The translations under genes and the position numbers were made by a program. A model generated the notes under the pieces. It was not told the origin of the DNA, did no database searches, and saw nothing but the letters and a program-made list of their open reading frames with translations. Positions 7,523-15,516 of a stretch of DNA of 20,020 nt are shown here, piece by piece. The DNA is taken from the NCBI GenBank assembly GCA_017626895.1, contig JAGAHV010000004.1, positions 1-20,020 on the forward strand. Reading direction: 5' to 3'. Every line of letters begins with the position of its first letter. Position 1 is the first letter of the stretch. The stretch comes from Ventricola sp017626895. GTDB lineage: Bacteria > Bacillota > Clostridia > Christensenellales > Aristaeellaceae.

Positions 7523-10267
7523 ATGAAAATCACCGACATCCGCATCAATGGCATCCATGAGCCGCTGGGCTTTTCCATGCCGCATATCTCCGTTTCATTT
7601 AAAGTCACTGAGGCCGATTCACGGCAGCCTGTCCGGGAAACCCTGACGGTGGCGGCTGATCCGGACTTTTCGCAGGTCCTTTTTCACCGGGAGACGGAGC
7701 GCCTGAACGCGGCAGGGGAGCCGGTTGAGCTGACACTGACCCCGCGCACCCGTTATTACGTGCGGATCACCGTGACCGGGGACAAGGGCGACACGGCCAT
7801 TGGCGCATCCTTTTTTGAAACCGGGAAAATGCAGGAGGAGTGGCAGGCCCACTGGATCGCCCCGCAGCCCGAGGACAAGTTCCATCCGGTCTTCTTCCGT
7901 CACTTTGAGGTAAGCGGGCCGGTTCAGTCAGCCCGGCTGTATATTTCCGGCCTCGGCCTGTTTGAGGCCTGTCTGAACGGACAGAAGGCCGGTCAGGATT
8001 TTCTGGCGCCTTTCTGCAATGATTATTCGGAGTGGGTTCAGGTGCAGACCTACGATGTGACCGACCTTCTCCGGACTGAGGGGAATACCCTGGAAATTTA
8101 TACCGGAAACGGCTGGTACAAGGGCCGTCTCGGGTATGAGGGGGGAAAGGAGCTCTACGGAGACCGGTTTGAGGTCCTGACAGAGCTGCACATTACGCTC
8201 CGGGATGGCACCTGTCAGGTCGTTAAGACGGATCAGTTCTGGGAATACCGGGGCAGCGACTTTGAGTTCACGGACCTGTATGACGGCGAATGCCTGAACC
8301 GGCAGCTCTGGGAGGGCCGGGAAAATCCGGCGCGGCCGGTCGCGGTGCTGCCGGAGCGCCCGATCATGGACCGGCTGAGCCTGCCCGTGATTCCCAAAGC
8401 GGTTCTGCCGGTGGCCGAGGTCATCCATACCCCGGCCGGGGAAACGGTCCTTGACATGGGACAGAACTTCGCCGGCTGCATGGAATACGAAGCGGACTTC
8501 CCTGCGGGAACCCGGATTGTGCTGGACCACGGGGAAATCCTGCAGGACGGCAATTTCTACAATGACAATTACCGGACCGCCAAAGCCCAGATGATCTATG
8601 TGTCCGGCGGACAGCGGGAAACGGTCCGGGCTCACTTTACCTTCTTTGGTTTCCGCTATGTCCGCGTAACGGGCTGGCCGGGCGAGGTCAGTGCGGACCG
8701 GTTCCGGGGACTGGTATTGTACTCGGATCTGCCGGATGCCATCTCCTTTTCCTCCGGAAACAGCCTGCTGAACCGTTTGTTCCTGAATACCCTCTGGGGA
8801 CAGCGCAGCAATTTCCTGGATATCCCCACCGACTGTCCGCAGCGGGATGAACGTCTCGGGTGGACCGGGGATGCACAGGTCTTTTCCCCGACCGCCTGCT
8901 TCCAGATGGATACCCGCGCCTTTTACCGGAAATACCTGCATGACATTGCCGTAGATCAGCAGAAGCATGAGGGGCGGGTGGCAAATTACCTGCCTAACAT
9001 CGCGGATGCCGGCGGGGCCAGCGTGTGGGGCGATATTGCCACGTTCCTGCCCATGACCCTGTATCAGTACTACGGGGACCGGGCCGAACTGGCCGCGCAG
9101 TACCCCATCATGCGGGACTGGCTTGAATGGATCCGCCGCCAGGATGAAAAGGAAGGCGGCCGCCATCTCTGGGATTTCGGCTTCCACTTCGGAGACTGGC
9201 TGGCACAGGACGGCGTGACGCCCCAGAGCATGAAGGGCGGAACGGATGACTACTTTGTGGCCAGCATGTACTATTATGCTTCTGCCCGGAAAGTGGAGGA
9301 GGCGGCGAAAATTCTCGAAAAGCCGGAGGATGCCGACCAGTACGGAAAACTGGCAGAGGCCATTTATGCGGCCATTCTGCATGAATATTTCAGCCCGTCC
9401 GGCCGCCTTTGCATTGACACGCAGACCGCCTATCTGCTGTGCCTGAATTTCGGCGTGTACCTGGACAAGTCCCGCATCGTGGAAGGGCTCAAAAAGCGTT
9501 TCCAGAAGGATTGTTACCGGATCCGCGGCGGCTTTGTGGGCGCCACCATGATGTGCCGCGTGCTGGCGGAAAACGGACTGGGGGAACTGGCAGCCTACTT
9601 CCTGTTCCAGGAAGGGTTTCCCGGCTGGATGCACTGCGTGAAGCTGGGGGCCACCACCATCTGGGAGCGCTGGAACAGTGTCCTGGATGACGGCCGGATC
9701 AGCGGGACGGAGATGAATTCCCTCAACCACTATTCCTACGGCTCGGTCATGGAATATGTGTACCGCGATCTGGCGGGCATCCGTCCGCTGGAGCCGGGCT
9801 TTGCCCGGGTCTGCTTCGTGCCGCAGCCCACCTGGCGCGCCATGTCCATGGAGGTCCGGTATGATTCCGTCCATGGCGTGTACGGTTCCCGCTGGGAGAT
9901 ACGGGATGACGGGCAGCTCTCGGTTCGCTTTGAGGTGCCCTTTGGCTGCACGGCCGAGGCACATCTGCCGGGAACAGAGGAAACGGTCGAGCTTGGTGCC
10001 GGCGTCTTTGAAAAGACCTACCGTCCGCAGCGGGATTACCGGATCAAGTACAGCATGGACAGCTGGCTGGGGGAGATGAAGGAGGATCCGGAGGCGCAGG
10101 CGATTCTGAGAGAGGATCTGCCGGCTGCCTATGATCTGCTCATGAACGGCGATGAGGAATTCCTGTCCATGCGGATGCAGGATCTGCAGTTCCTGTTCTT
10201 CCGCGGATTCAATCCGCAGATGGTGCAGGAGGGAACCAGGCGGCTGTTTGAACTGAAAGCCAGATGA
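7523..10267 (+). CDS. Alpha-L-rhamnosidase, GH78
   Basis: A 914-residue enzyme hydrolysing terminal alpha-L-rhamnose from oligosaccharides or glycosides with inversion. Domains in order: Ig-like N-terminus (about 1-105), rhamnosidase N-domain (about 125-290, with NGWYKGRLG), concanavalin-like domain (about 300-400, with LDMGQNFAG), and (alpha/alpha)6 catalytic barrel (about 405-755). The barrel carries DCPQRDERLGWTGDAQ (437-452), where E443 is the expected general acid, and TTIWERWNS (711-719), where E715 is the expected base. A beta-sandwich (about 756-835) follows, then a small C-terminal helical module (about 842-912) that also appears in the esterase of this operon. No signal peptide, so it acts in the cytoplasm on imported substrate. 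GAGAGGAGCAAGGG precedes the start. First gene of the glycosidase operon. Confidence 0.96.
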   Translation: MKITDIRINGIHEPLGFSMPHISVSFKVTEADSRQPVRETLTVAADPDFSQVLFHRETERLNAAGEPVELTLTPRTRYYVRITVTGDKGDTAIGASFFETGKMQEEWQAHWIAPQPEDKFHPVFFRHFEVSGPVQSARLYISGLGLFEACLNGQKAGQDFLAPFCNDYSEWVQVQTYDVTDLLRTEGNTLEIYTGNGWYKGRLGYEGGKELYGDRFEVLTELHITLRDGTCQVVKTDQFWEYRGSDFEFTDLYDGECLNRQLWEGRENPARPVAVLPERPIMDRLSLPVIPKAVLPVAEVIHTPAGETVLDMGQNFAGCMEYEADFPAGTRIVLDHGEILQDGNFYNDNYRTAKAQMIYVSGGQRETVRAHFTFFGFRYVRVTGWPGEVSADRFRGLVLYSDLPDAISFSSGNSLLNRLFLNTLWGQRSNFLDIPTDCPQRDERLGWTGDAQVFSPTACFQMDTRAFYRKYLHDIAVDQQKHEGRVANYLPNIADAGGASVWGDIATFLPMTLYQYYGDRAELAAQYPIMRDWLEWIRRQDEKEGGRHLWDFGFHFGDWLAQDGVTPQSMKGGTDDYFVASMYYYASARKVEEAAKILEKPEDADQYGKLAEAIYAAILHEYFSPSGRLCIDTQTAYLLCLNFGVYLDKSRIVEGLKKRFQKDCYRIRGGFVGATMMCRVLAENGLGELAAYFLFQEGFPGWMHCVKLGATTIWERWNSVLDDGRISGTEMNSLNHYSYGSVMEYVYRDLAGIRPLEPGFARVCFVPQPTWRAMSMEVRYDSVHGVYGSRWEIRDDGQLSVRFEVPFGCTAEAHLPGTEETVELGAGVFEKTYRPQRDYRIKYSMDSWLGEMKEDPEAQAILREDLPAAYDLLMNGDEEFLSMRMQDLQFLFFRGFNPQMVQEGTRRLFELKAR

Positions 10268-10285
10268 CAGAAAGGAAAGACAACG

Positions 10286-11986
10286 ATGATGAACCTGAAA
10301 GGCAATCCTTTTTATCTGAACGATGCCGATATTGCCTGGGTGGAGGAGACCCTGGTGGCCATGACGACGGAGGAAAAGCTGGAGCAGCTGTTTTTCCCCA
10401 TCGGGTACTCCGCCAATGAGGGCTATCTGCAGTATGAACTGCTGAACCGGCATCCCGGCGGCGTCATGTTCCGGACAGGACGGACCGAGGAACTGTTTGC
10501 GGCCTATTCCTATCTGCAGAACAACACGAAAATCCCCCTGTTCCTGGCGGCCAACCTGGAAGCGGGCGGGGACGGCATTGTGGAGGAGGGAACCTCCTTT
10601 GGCAAGCAGATGCAGGCCGCGGCCACCGGTGACCCCGAGCAGGCCTACCGGCTGGGCAAGATTGCCTGCGCCGAAGGGCAGGCCGTAGGCTGCAACTATG
10701 CCTTTGCGCCGGTGGTGGATATCGACCTCAACTATCACAACCCCATCACCAATGTGCGCACCTATGGCAGTGATCCGGAAATGGTCAAGCAGTGCGGCCT
10801 GGCCTATATGCGGGGCGCAAAAGAATGCGGCAGTGCCGTGTCCATCAAGCACTTCCCCGGGGACGGCGTGGATGAATGCGATCAGCACATTCTGACCAGC
10901 GTCAACAGCCTGTCCTGCGAGGAGTGGGATCGGACATACGGCGACATCTACAAAACCCTGATTGACAACGGCGCCCTGACCGTCATGGTGGGCCACATCG
11001 CCATGCCGGCCTACCAGAAAAAGTTCAATCCGGACCATCCCAATCACCTGATGCCCGCCAGCCTGTCCCCGGAACTGCTTCAGAATCTGCTGCGGGACCG
11101 GCTGGGATTCAACGGCATGATCATCACGGATGCCAGCCCCATGGTCGGCTTCATGTGCGCCATGGACCGCCGGCTGTCCGTTCCCACCTGCATTGAGGCC
11201 GGCTGCGACATGATCCTGTTCAACAAGGATTATGAAGAGGACCTGGGGTATATGCGCAAAGGCTATGAGCAGGGCATCCTCTCCGAAAAACGTCTGGATG
11301 AGGCGGTGACCCGCATTCTGGCCGCCAAGGCCGCCCTCCGTCTGCACGAGAAGCAGAAAAACGGAACCCTGGCCCCCAGCCGGGAACATCTGGGGGTGAT
11401 CGGCTGCGAGCAACATCAGGCCTGGGCCAGGGAATGCGCGGACAAGGCAGTGACGCTGGTCAAGGATACCCAGCATCTGCTGCCCATCAGCCCGAAGAAG
11501 CATCGCCGGGTGCTCTTTGAGATTCTGGGCAAGTGCCCCAGCGAGGAGCGGGTGGCCCGGCGCTTCATCGCCGATATGGAGCGGGAGGGCTTTGAGATGA
11601 TTCCCTATGAGGAAGAGGTCTTTGACTTCACCAAGCCCATGCACTTTGAAACCGTGGAAGAGTTCCGGAGCAAGTATGACCTGGTCATCTACATCGGGAA
11701 CGTGGAAAACGCCAGCAACAAGACCACAGCAAGGCTCAACTGGCATGCCCCCTATGGCGCCGGGAACAACATTCCCTGGTTTGTTGAGATCGTCCCAACC
11801 CTGTTCATTTCCCTGCAGAACCCCTACCATCTGCTGGATGTGCCCATGGTGAAAACCTATATCAACGCTTATTCCAACCATGATGGCATGATTGACACGG
11901 TGGTTGAAAAATTGCTGGGCAGGAGCGAATTCAAGGGCGTGAGCCCGGTGGATCCGTTCTGCGGCAAGGACTATCTGAGTTATTAA
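10286..11986 (+). CDS. GH3 family glycosidase with NagZ-type Asp-His dyad (first copy)
   Basis: A 566-residue cytoplasmic GH3 enzyme acting on beta-linked sugars. The TIM barrel (about 1-345) carries KHFPGDG (188-194) followed at NagZ spacing by D199-Q-H201, the Asp-His acid/base dyad of NagZ-like GH3 proteins. The nucleophile is D282 in GMIITDASPM. A second alpha/beta domain follows (about 380-530), and the C-terminus ends in the PVDPFCGKDYL motif. Classical GH3 beta-glucosidases use a Glu acid/base from the second domain instead, so this protein belongs to the NagZ-like branch. Substrate is uncertain: beta-N-acetylglucosaminide, beta-glucoside or a phosphorolytic activity. It starts 18 bp after GH78 behind GAAAGGAAAG; either of two adjacent ATGs could be used. 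It is a clear paralogue of the protein encoded at 12742. Confidence 0.93.
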   Translation: MMNLKGNPFYLNDADIAWVEETLVAMTTEEKLEQLFFPIGYSANEGYLQYELLNRHPGGVMFRTGRTEELFAAYSYLQNNTKIPLFLAANLEAGGDGIVEEGTSFGKQMQAAATGDPEQAYRLGKIACAEGQAVGCNYAFAPVVDIDLNYHNPITNVRTYGSDPEMVKQCGLAYMRGAKECGSAVSIKHFPGDGVDECDQHILTSVNSLSCEEWDRTYGDIYKTLIDNGALTVMVGHIAMPAYQKKFNPDHPNHLMPASLSPELLQNLLRDRLGFNGMIITDASPMVGFMCAMDRRLSVPTCIEAGCDMILFNKDYEEDLGYMRKGYEQGILSEKRLDEAVTRILAAKAALRLHEKQKNGTLAPSREHLGVIGCEQHQAWARECADKAVTLVKDTQHLLPISPKKHRRVLFEILGKCPSEERVARRFIADMEREGFEMIPYEEEVFDFTKPMHFETVEEFRSKYDLVIYIGNVENASNKTTARLNWHAPYGAGNNIPWFVEIVPTLFISLQNPYHLLDVPMVKTYINAYSNHDGMIDTVVEKLLGRSEFKGVSPVDPFCGKDYLSY

Positions 11987-12004
11987 CGGCCGGATGAACA
12001 CAAA

Positions 12005-12045
12005 GGCTTTGTCACTTTGCCCAGCAGCGGCAGAGTGACAAAGCC
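12005..12045 (+). other. Long intercistronic hairpin between GH3 and beta-phosphoglucomutase genes
   Basis: GGCTTTGTCACT (12005-12016) and AGTGACAAAGCC (12034-12045) pair perfectly over 12 bp. The stem continues through one T-G wobble and TGCC/GGCA to about 17 bp, with the 7-base loop CAGCAGC. No T-tract follows on either strand. It probably insulates or processes the mRNA between the first GH3 and the mutase, or it could be an operator-like dyad. Confidence 0.7.
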
Positions 12046-12051
12046 GGGGTC

Positions 12052-12088
12052 AGGCATATCAGGCATATAAAGAAGGAGACAGGCATAT
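12052..12088 (+). repeat. Three AGGCATAT repeats overlapping the mutase start
   Basis: AGGCATAT occurs at 12052-12059, 12061-12068 and 12081-12088. The last copy overlaps the ATG (12087) and the ribosome site AAGGAG lies between copies two and three. This may be slippage or a short translational control element. Three exact 8-mers in 37 bases is unlikely by chance, but the function is unknown. Confidence 0.55.
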
Positions 12089-12740
12089 GAAATTTAAGGC
12101 GGTTATCTTTGATCTGGACGGTGTCATCTGCTTTACGGATGAATACCATTATCGCGCCTGGAAGGCCATGGCAGATGAGATGGGCATTCCGTTTGACCGG
12201 ACGGTGAACAACCGGCTGCGGGGGGTGAGCCGCATGGCCAGCCTCGACATCATCCTGGAAAAATACACGGGACCGGCGCTGAGCCAGGCGGACAAGGAAA
12301 AGCTGGCACAGAAGAAAAACGACCTGTACCGGGCGTCCCTGGCGGAGATGAGCCCGAAGGACCTGAGCGACGAGGTGCGCGAAACCCTGAACACCCTTCG
12401 TGACATGGGACTGCGCCTGGCCATTGGTTCCTCGTCCAAGAATACCCCGTTCATCCTGGGGCAGATCGGGCTTGCCGGATTCTTTGACGCGGTGAGTGAC
12501 GGGAACAACATTACCCGCTCCAAGCCGGACCCGGAGGTGTTTGTCAAGGCAGCGGAAATGCTGGGCCTGGCACCGGACCTGTGCCTGGTGGTGGAGGATG
12601 CCGTCTCCGGCGCCGAAGCGGGACATGCCGGCGGCATGAAAGTGGCGTGTCTCGGGGATGCGGCCGAGCATGGCGCGGGGGACTATAACATGCGGAGCAT
12701 CCGGGAACTGATTGACATTGTAAAAGAAGGGGAGAACTGA
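12087..12740 (+). CDS. pgmB: Beta-phosphoglucomutase (HAD superfamily)
   Basis: A 217-residue cytoplasmic enzyme converting beta-D-glucose 1-phosphate to glucose 6-phosphate. All HAD landmarks match the known beta-PGM: nucleophile and acid/base D9 and D11 (FDLDGVI), the family-specific EYHYRAW (19-25) and GVSRM (46-50) of the cap, S115 in GSSSKN, K146 in SKPDPEVF, and E170-D171 binding magnesium. A helical C1 cap spans about 15-85. Length equals the family norm. It sits between two GH3 genes, with a one-base gap to the second. Beta-PGM normally serves phosphorylases that release beta-glucose 1-phosphate (for example GH65); none of those is in the window, so the GH3 partners are candidates. 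Related phosphosugar phosphatases are a less likely alternative. Confidence 0.92.
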   Translation: MKFKAVIFDLDGVICFTDEYHYRAWKAMADEMGIPFDRTVNNRLRGVSRMASLDIILEKYTGPALSQADKEKLAQKKNDLYRASLAEMSPKDLSDEVRETLNTLRDMGLRLAIGSSSKNTPFILGQIGLAGFFDAVSDGNNITRSKPDPEVFVKAAEMLGLAPDLCLVVEDAVSGAEAGHAGGMKVACLGDAAEHGAGDYNMRSIRELIDIVKEGEN

Positions 12741-12741
12741 C

Positions 12742-14487
12742 ATGGTGGATCTGCGGGCGAAACCCTTTAACCTGACCGAAGAGGAAATTTCCTGGGTCAG
12801 GGAAACCCTTTCCTCCATGACCCTTACGGAAAAGCTGAGCCAGCTGTTTGTCCTGCTCAAGGCGGTTCCGGGGGTGAATGAGGAACAGATAAAGAACCAG
12901 ATGGCAAAAGGGCCCGGCGGCATGCGCTGGCAGGGCGGCGACAAGGACAGCGTCTGGCTGCAGAATCACCTGTTTCAGCAGTACAGCCGCATTCCCCTGT
13001 TCATTGCCGGCAACTGTGATGACGGCGGCAACGGCGTCCTGCCCAAGGAAGGGACGTTTGTGGCGACGGCAGCTGAGGCCGGCGCCTCCCAGGGCACGGA
13101 CACGGCCTATCACATGGGCTACTGCGCCGGCAAAGAAGCGGCGGCCATCGGCGTCAACTGGATGTTCAATCCGGTGGCGGATGTGTACAGGAACTGGCGC
13201 AATACCATTGTCAATACCCGCTCCTTCGGCTCGGATCCGGACCGGGTCATCCAGTGCGTGCGGGCCTATATTCAGGGCATCCGGGATGCGGCGCCCCACA
13301 TGGCGGTGACCTGCAAGCATTTCCCCGGAGATGGCTGGGATGAACTGGATCCCCACATTTCCCCGGCCCATAATGAGGCCGGCGTGGAGGAGTGGACGCA
13401 GAGCTATGGCCGGGTCTACCAGACGATGATCGACGAGGGGCTGGATACCATCATGACCGGTCAGATTTCACTGCCGGCCATGAGCCGCCTGCTGCGCCCG
13501 GGCATCCGCAATGAGGACATTTTGCCGGCATCCCTGGCGCCGGAGCTCCTGCAGGATCTGCTCAGGGATCAGATGGGATTCAACGGCCTGATTATCTCAG
13601 ATGCCTCGCACATGATCGGGATGTCCGGCGTCATGCCGCGCAGCGAGGCGGTTCCCCGTTGCATTGCCGCCGGCTGTGACATGTTCCTGTTTACCAATGA
13701 CTTTGAGGAGGATCTGGGCTATCTCAGAGCCGGCTATGAAAAAGGCATTGTGACGGAGGAACGGCTGGAAAATGCGCTGCTGCGCATTCTGGGGCTCAAG
13801 GCCAAGCTGAAGCTGTATCGGGATGAGGTCCGTTTCCCGGACCGGTCCGGACTTGAGGCCGTGGGCTGCGCGGAGCACCGGAAATTTACGGAGCAGGCCG
13901 CGGATGCCGGTATTACCCTGGTCAAGGATACCCGGCACATTCTGCCGCTGAATCCGGAGAAACAGAAAAATGCCCTGCTGATCTATGTGCAGAGCACCCC
14001 CAACAGCAAGGCCTATCAGGGCGACGGGATGCGTGCCCTGATCACCGAGGAACTGGAGCGGGCAGGGTTTGCGGTTCATCAGTGCCCGAGCTTCTATGAT
14101 CTGGAAGTGGAAAATGGGCCGAATCCCATGAACTTCGTCCGGATGATGCAGATGGGCCCGCGGGAGGAATTTAAAAAGAAATACGACGTGGTCTTCGTCT
14201 TCATTTATGTGAAGGGCTATGCCCAGAAAAACGTGGAGCGGCTTTCCTGGAGCAGCGGCCACAGCATGGAGATGCCCTGGTATACCGAGGAGGTTCCGAC
14301 GGTTGGCGTCAGCCTCAATTACACCAATCATCTGGTGGACTGTGCCAATATCCATACGTTTATCAATGCCTATGGACCGAACCGGGAAAACGTCCGGGCG
14401 GCGATTGAGAAGATCACAGGCAAAAGTGCGTTCCGCGGGACGGCAGATGATTCCGTTTTCTGCGGGCGCTGGGATACCCGCCTGTAA
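12742..14487 (+). CDS. GH3 family glycosidase with NagZ-type Asp-His dyad (second copy)
   Basis: A 581-residue cytoplasmic paralogue of the first GH3 enzyme. The two align from residue 1 (PF.L...I.WV.ETL..MT..EKL.QLF) to the C-terminal FCG motif. KHFPGDG lies at 192-198, the dyad at D203-P-H205 and the nucleophile at D287 in GLIISDASHM. Around residues 45-70 it carries a different loop (QMAKGPGGMRWQGG) from copy one (HPGGVMFRTGR), in the region that shapes the sugar pocket of GH3 barrels, so the two probably differ in substrate. It starts one base after the mutase stop and is almost certainly translationally coupled to it. Origin by tandem duplication is likely. Confidence 0.93.
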   Translation: MVDLRAKPFNLTEEEISWVRETLSSMTLTEKLSQLFVLLKAVPGVNEEQIKNQMAKGPGGMRWQGGDKDSVWLQNHLFQQYSRIPLFIAGNCDDGGNGVLPKEGTFVATAAEAGASQGTDTAYHMGYCAGKEAAAIGVNWMFNPVADVYRNWRNTIVNTRSFGSDPDRVIQCVRAYIQGIRDAAPHMAVTCKHFPGDGWDELDPHISPAHNEAGVEEWTQSYGRVYQTMIDEGLDTIMTGQISLPAMSRLLRPGIRNEDILPASLAPELLQDLLRDQMGFNGLIISDASHMIGMSGVMPRSEAVPRCIAAGCDMFLFTNDFEEDLGYLRAGYEKGIVTEERLENALLRILGLKAKLKLYRDEVRFPDRSGLEAVGCAEHRKFTEQAADAGITLVKDTRHILPLNPEKQKNALLIYVQSTPNSKAYQGDGMRALITEELERAGFAVHQCPSFYDLEVENGPNPMNFVRMMQMGPREEFKKKYDVVFVFIYVKGYAQKNVERLSWSSGHSMEMPWYTEEVPTVGVSLNYTNHLVDCANIHTFINAYGPNRENVRAAIEKITGKSAFRGTADDSVFCGRWDTRL

Positions 14488-14495
14488 CCGGCCGG

Positions 14496-14501
14496 AAGGA
14501 G
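14496..14501 (+). promoter_or_regulatory. Ribosome binding site fixing the esterase start
   Basis: AAGGAG, 5 bases before the ATG at 14507. The open frame extends upstream to 14219, but that part overlaps the GH3 gene in another frame and has no ribosome site, so the 335-residue product is preferred. Confidence 0.8.
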
Positions 14502-14506
14502 AAAAA

Positions 14507-15514
14507 ATGAATACAGAATTCCTGACACTCAATGAGGAGCGTCACGTCAGCCTGACGGCCTATATCCAGCCGGTTGGCGGTGAATTTCCACTCAGTCAGC
14601 GGCCTGCGGTGCTGATTATCCCCGGCGGCGGGTATCACTTCTGCTCGGAACGGGAAGCGGATCCGGTGGCTTTTCCCTATCTGAAAGCAGGCTACCAGGC
14701 GTTCATTCTGCGCTATTCCCTGAATGAACAGGCGCAGTGGCCCAATCCCCTTGATGACTATGAGCAGGCCATGTCCCTGATTCGCCGCAATGCGGAAACC
14801 TGGCATGTGGCCAAAGATCGCATCGCGGTCATTGGGTTCTCTGCCGGCGGACATCTGGCGGCCTGTGCGGCTACCATGTCGGTGAACCGTCCCAATGCGG
14901 CGATTCTGGGGTATCCGGTTATCGACGGCCTGTGCGCGAGGGACTATCTTCCCTCCGCGCCGGATGTCCCCTCCGCGGTGGATGAGAAAACCTGTCCCTG
15001 TTTTGTGTTTGCCACCCGAACGGACAATCTGGTGCCGGCAGAAAACGCTCTGCACCTGATCAATGCGCTGTGGGCCCATGAAATTGCCTTTGAAAGTCAC
15101 ATCTATTCCAACGGCCCTCATGGCCTGTCCACCGGGGAACCCGCGCTCTGTGAGCGCGCTCACTGCAGCCGCTATGCCAACTGGGTCAGCGACAGCATTG
15201 CCTGGCTTTCCGATGTGCTGGGCGCGGTCACACTGAATGGCCTGACGGAGCCTGAATTCGGCGGGAAAGTGAACGGCAACCGGGAAAAGACGCTGAATCT
15301 GGACTGCACCATTGCGTATCTGCAGGATCATCCGGAAGGGAAAGCGATCCTGGGGGAAATTCATGCGGCGCATCCGGGCAGGCCAATGGTGCCGCCGGCG
15401 GCAGCGGGCGTGATCACCCTTCGGGACAGCCTCGAGTACCTTGGAATGGATGCAGAAAAGGTCAGGCAGCTTGAACAGCGGCTGCTGGCCGTTCAGAATG
15501 CACGGGAGGAATAA
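14507..15514 (+). CDS. Alpha/beta-hydrolase esterase (acetyl-xylan-esterase-like) with C-terminal helical module
   Basis: A 335-residue cytoplasmic esterase, probably removing acetyl or similar groups from imported oligosaccharides. The hydrolase fold covers about 1-240: oxyanion region PGGGYHF (39-45), nucleophile S112 in GFSAGG, acid D173 in ATRTDNLVP and base H205 in NGPHGLS. This pattern is that of the BD-FAE/acetylesterase group annotated near xylan and pectin genes. After about residue 260 comes a ~70-residue helical extension (DHPEGKAILGE, then ITLRDSLEYLGM) not needed for the fold; a related module ends the GH78 protein of the same operon. It starts 19 bp after the second GH3 gene and 2 bp before the HAD gene. 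Confidence 0.88.
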   Translation: MNTEFLTLNEERHVSLTAYIQPVGGEFPLSQRPAVLIIPGGGYHFCSEREADPVAFPYLKAGYQAFILRYSLNEQAQWPNPLDDYEQAMSLIRRNAETWHVAKDRIAVIGFSAGGHLAACAATMSVNRPNAAILGYPVIDGLCARDYLPSAPDVPSAVDEKTCPCFVFATRTDNLVPAENALHLINALWAHEIAFESHIYSNGPHGLSTGEPALCERAHCSRYANWVSDSIAWLSDVLGAVTLNGLTEPEFGGKVNGNREKTLNLDCTIAYLQDHPEGKAILGEIHAAHPGRPMVPPAAAGVITLRDSLEYLGMDAEKVRQLEQRLLAVQNAREE

Positions 15515-15516
15515 AC

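Noticed and set aside
7928..12001. A 1357-residue minus-strand frame opposite GH78 and GH3
   Set aside because: His/Pro/Gly-rich shadow composition with no domains; the plus strand carries two well-defined glycosidases. Long antisense openness reflects GC-biased codon use.
14219..14506. N-terminal extension of the esterase
   Set aside because: Overlaps the GH3 coding region in a different frame without a ribosome site; AAGGAG directly precedes the internal ATG at 14507.
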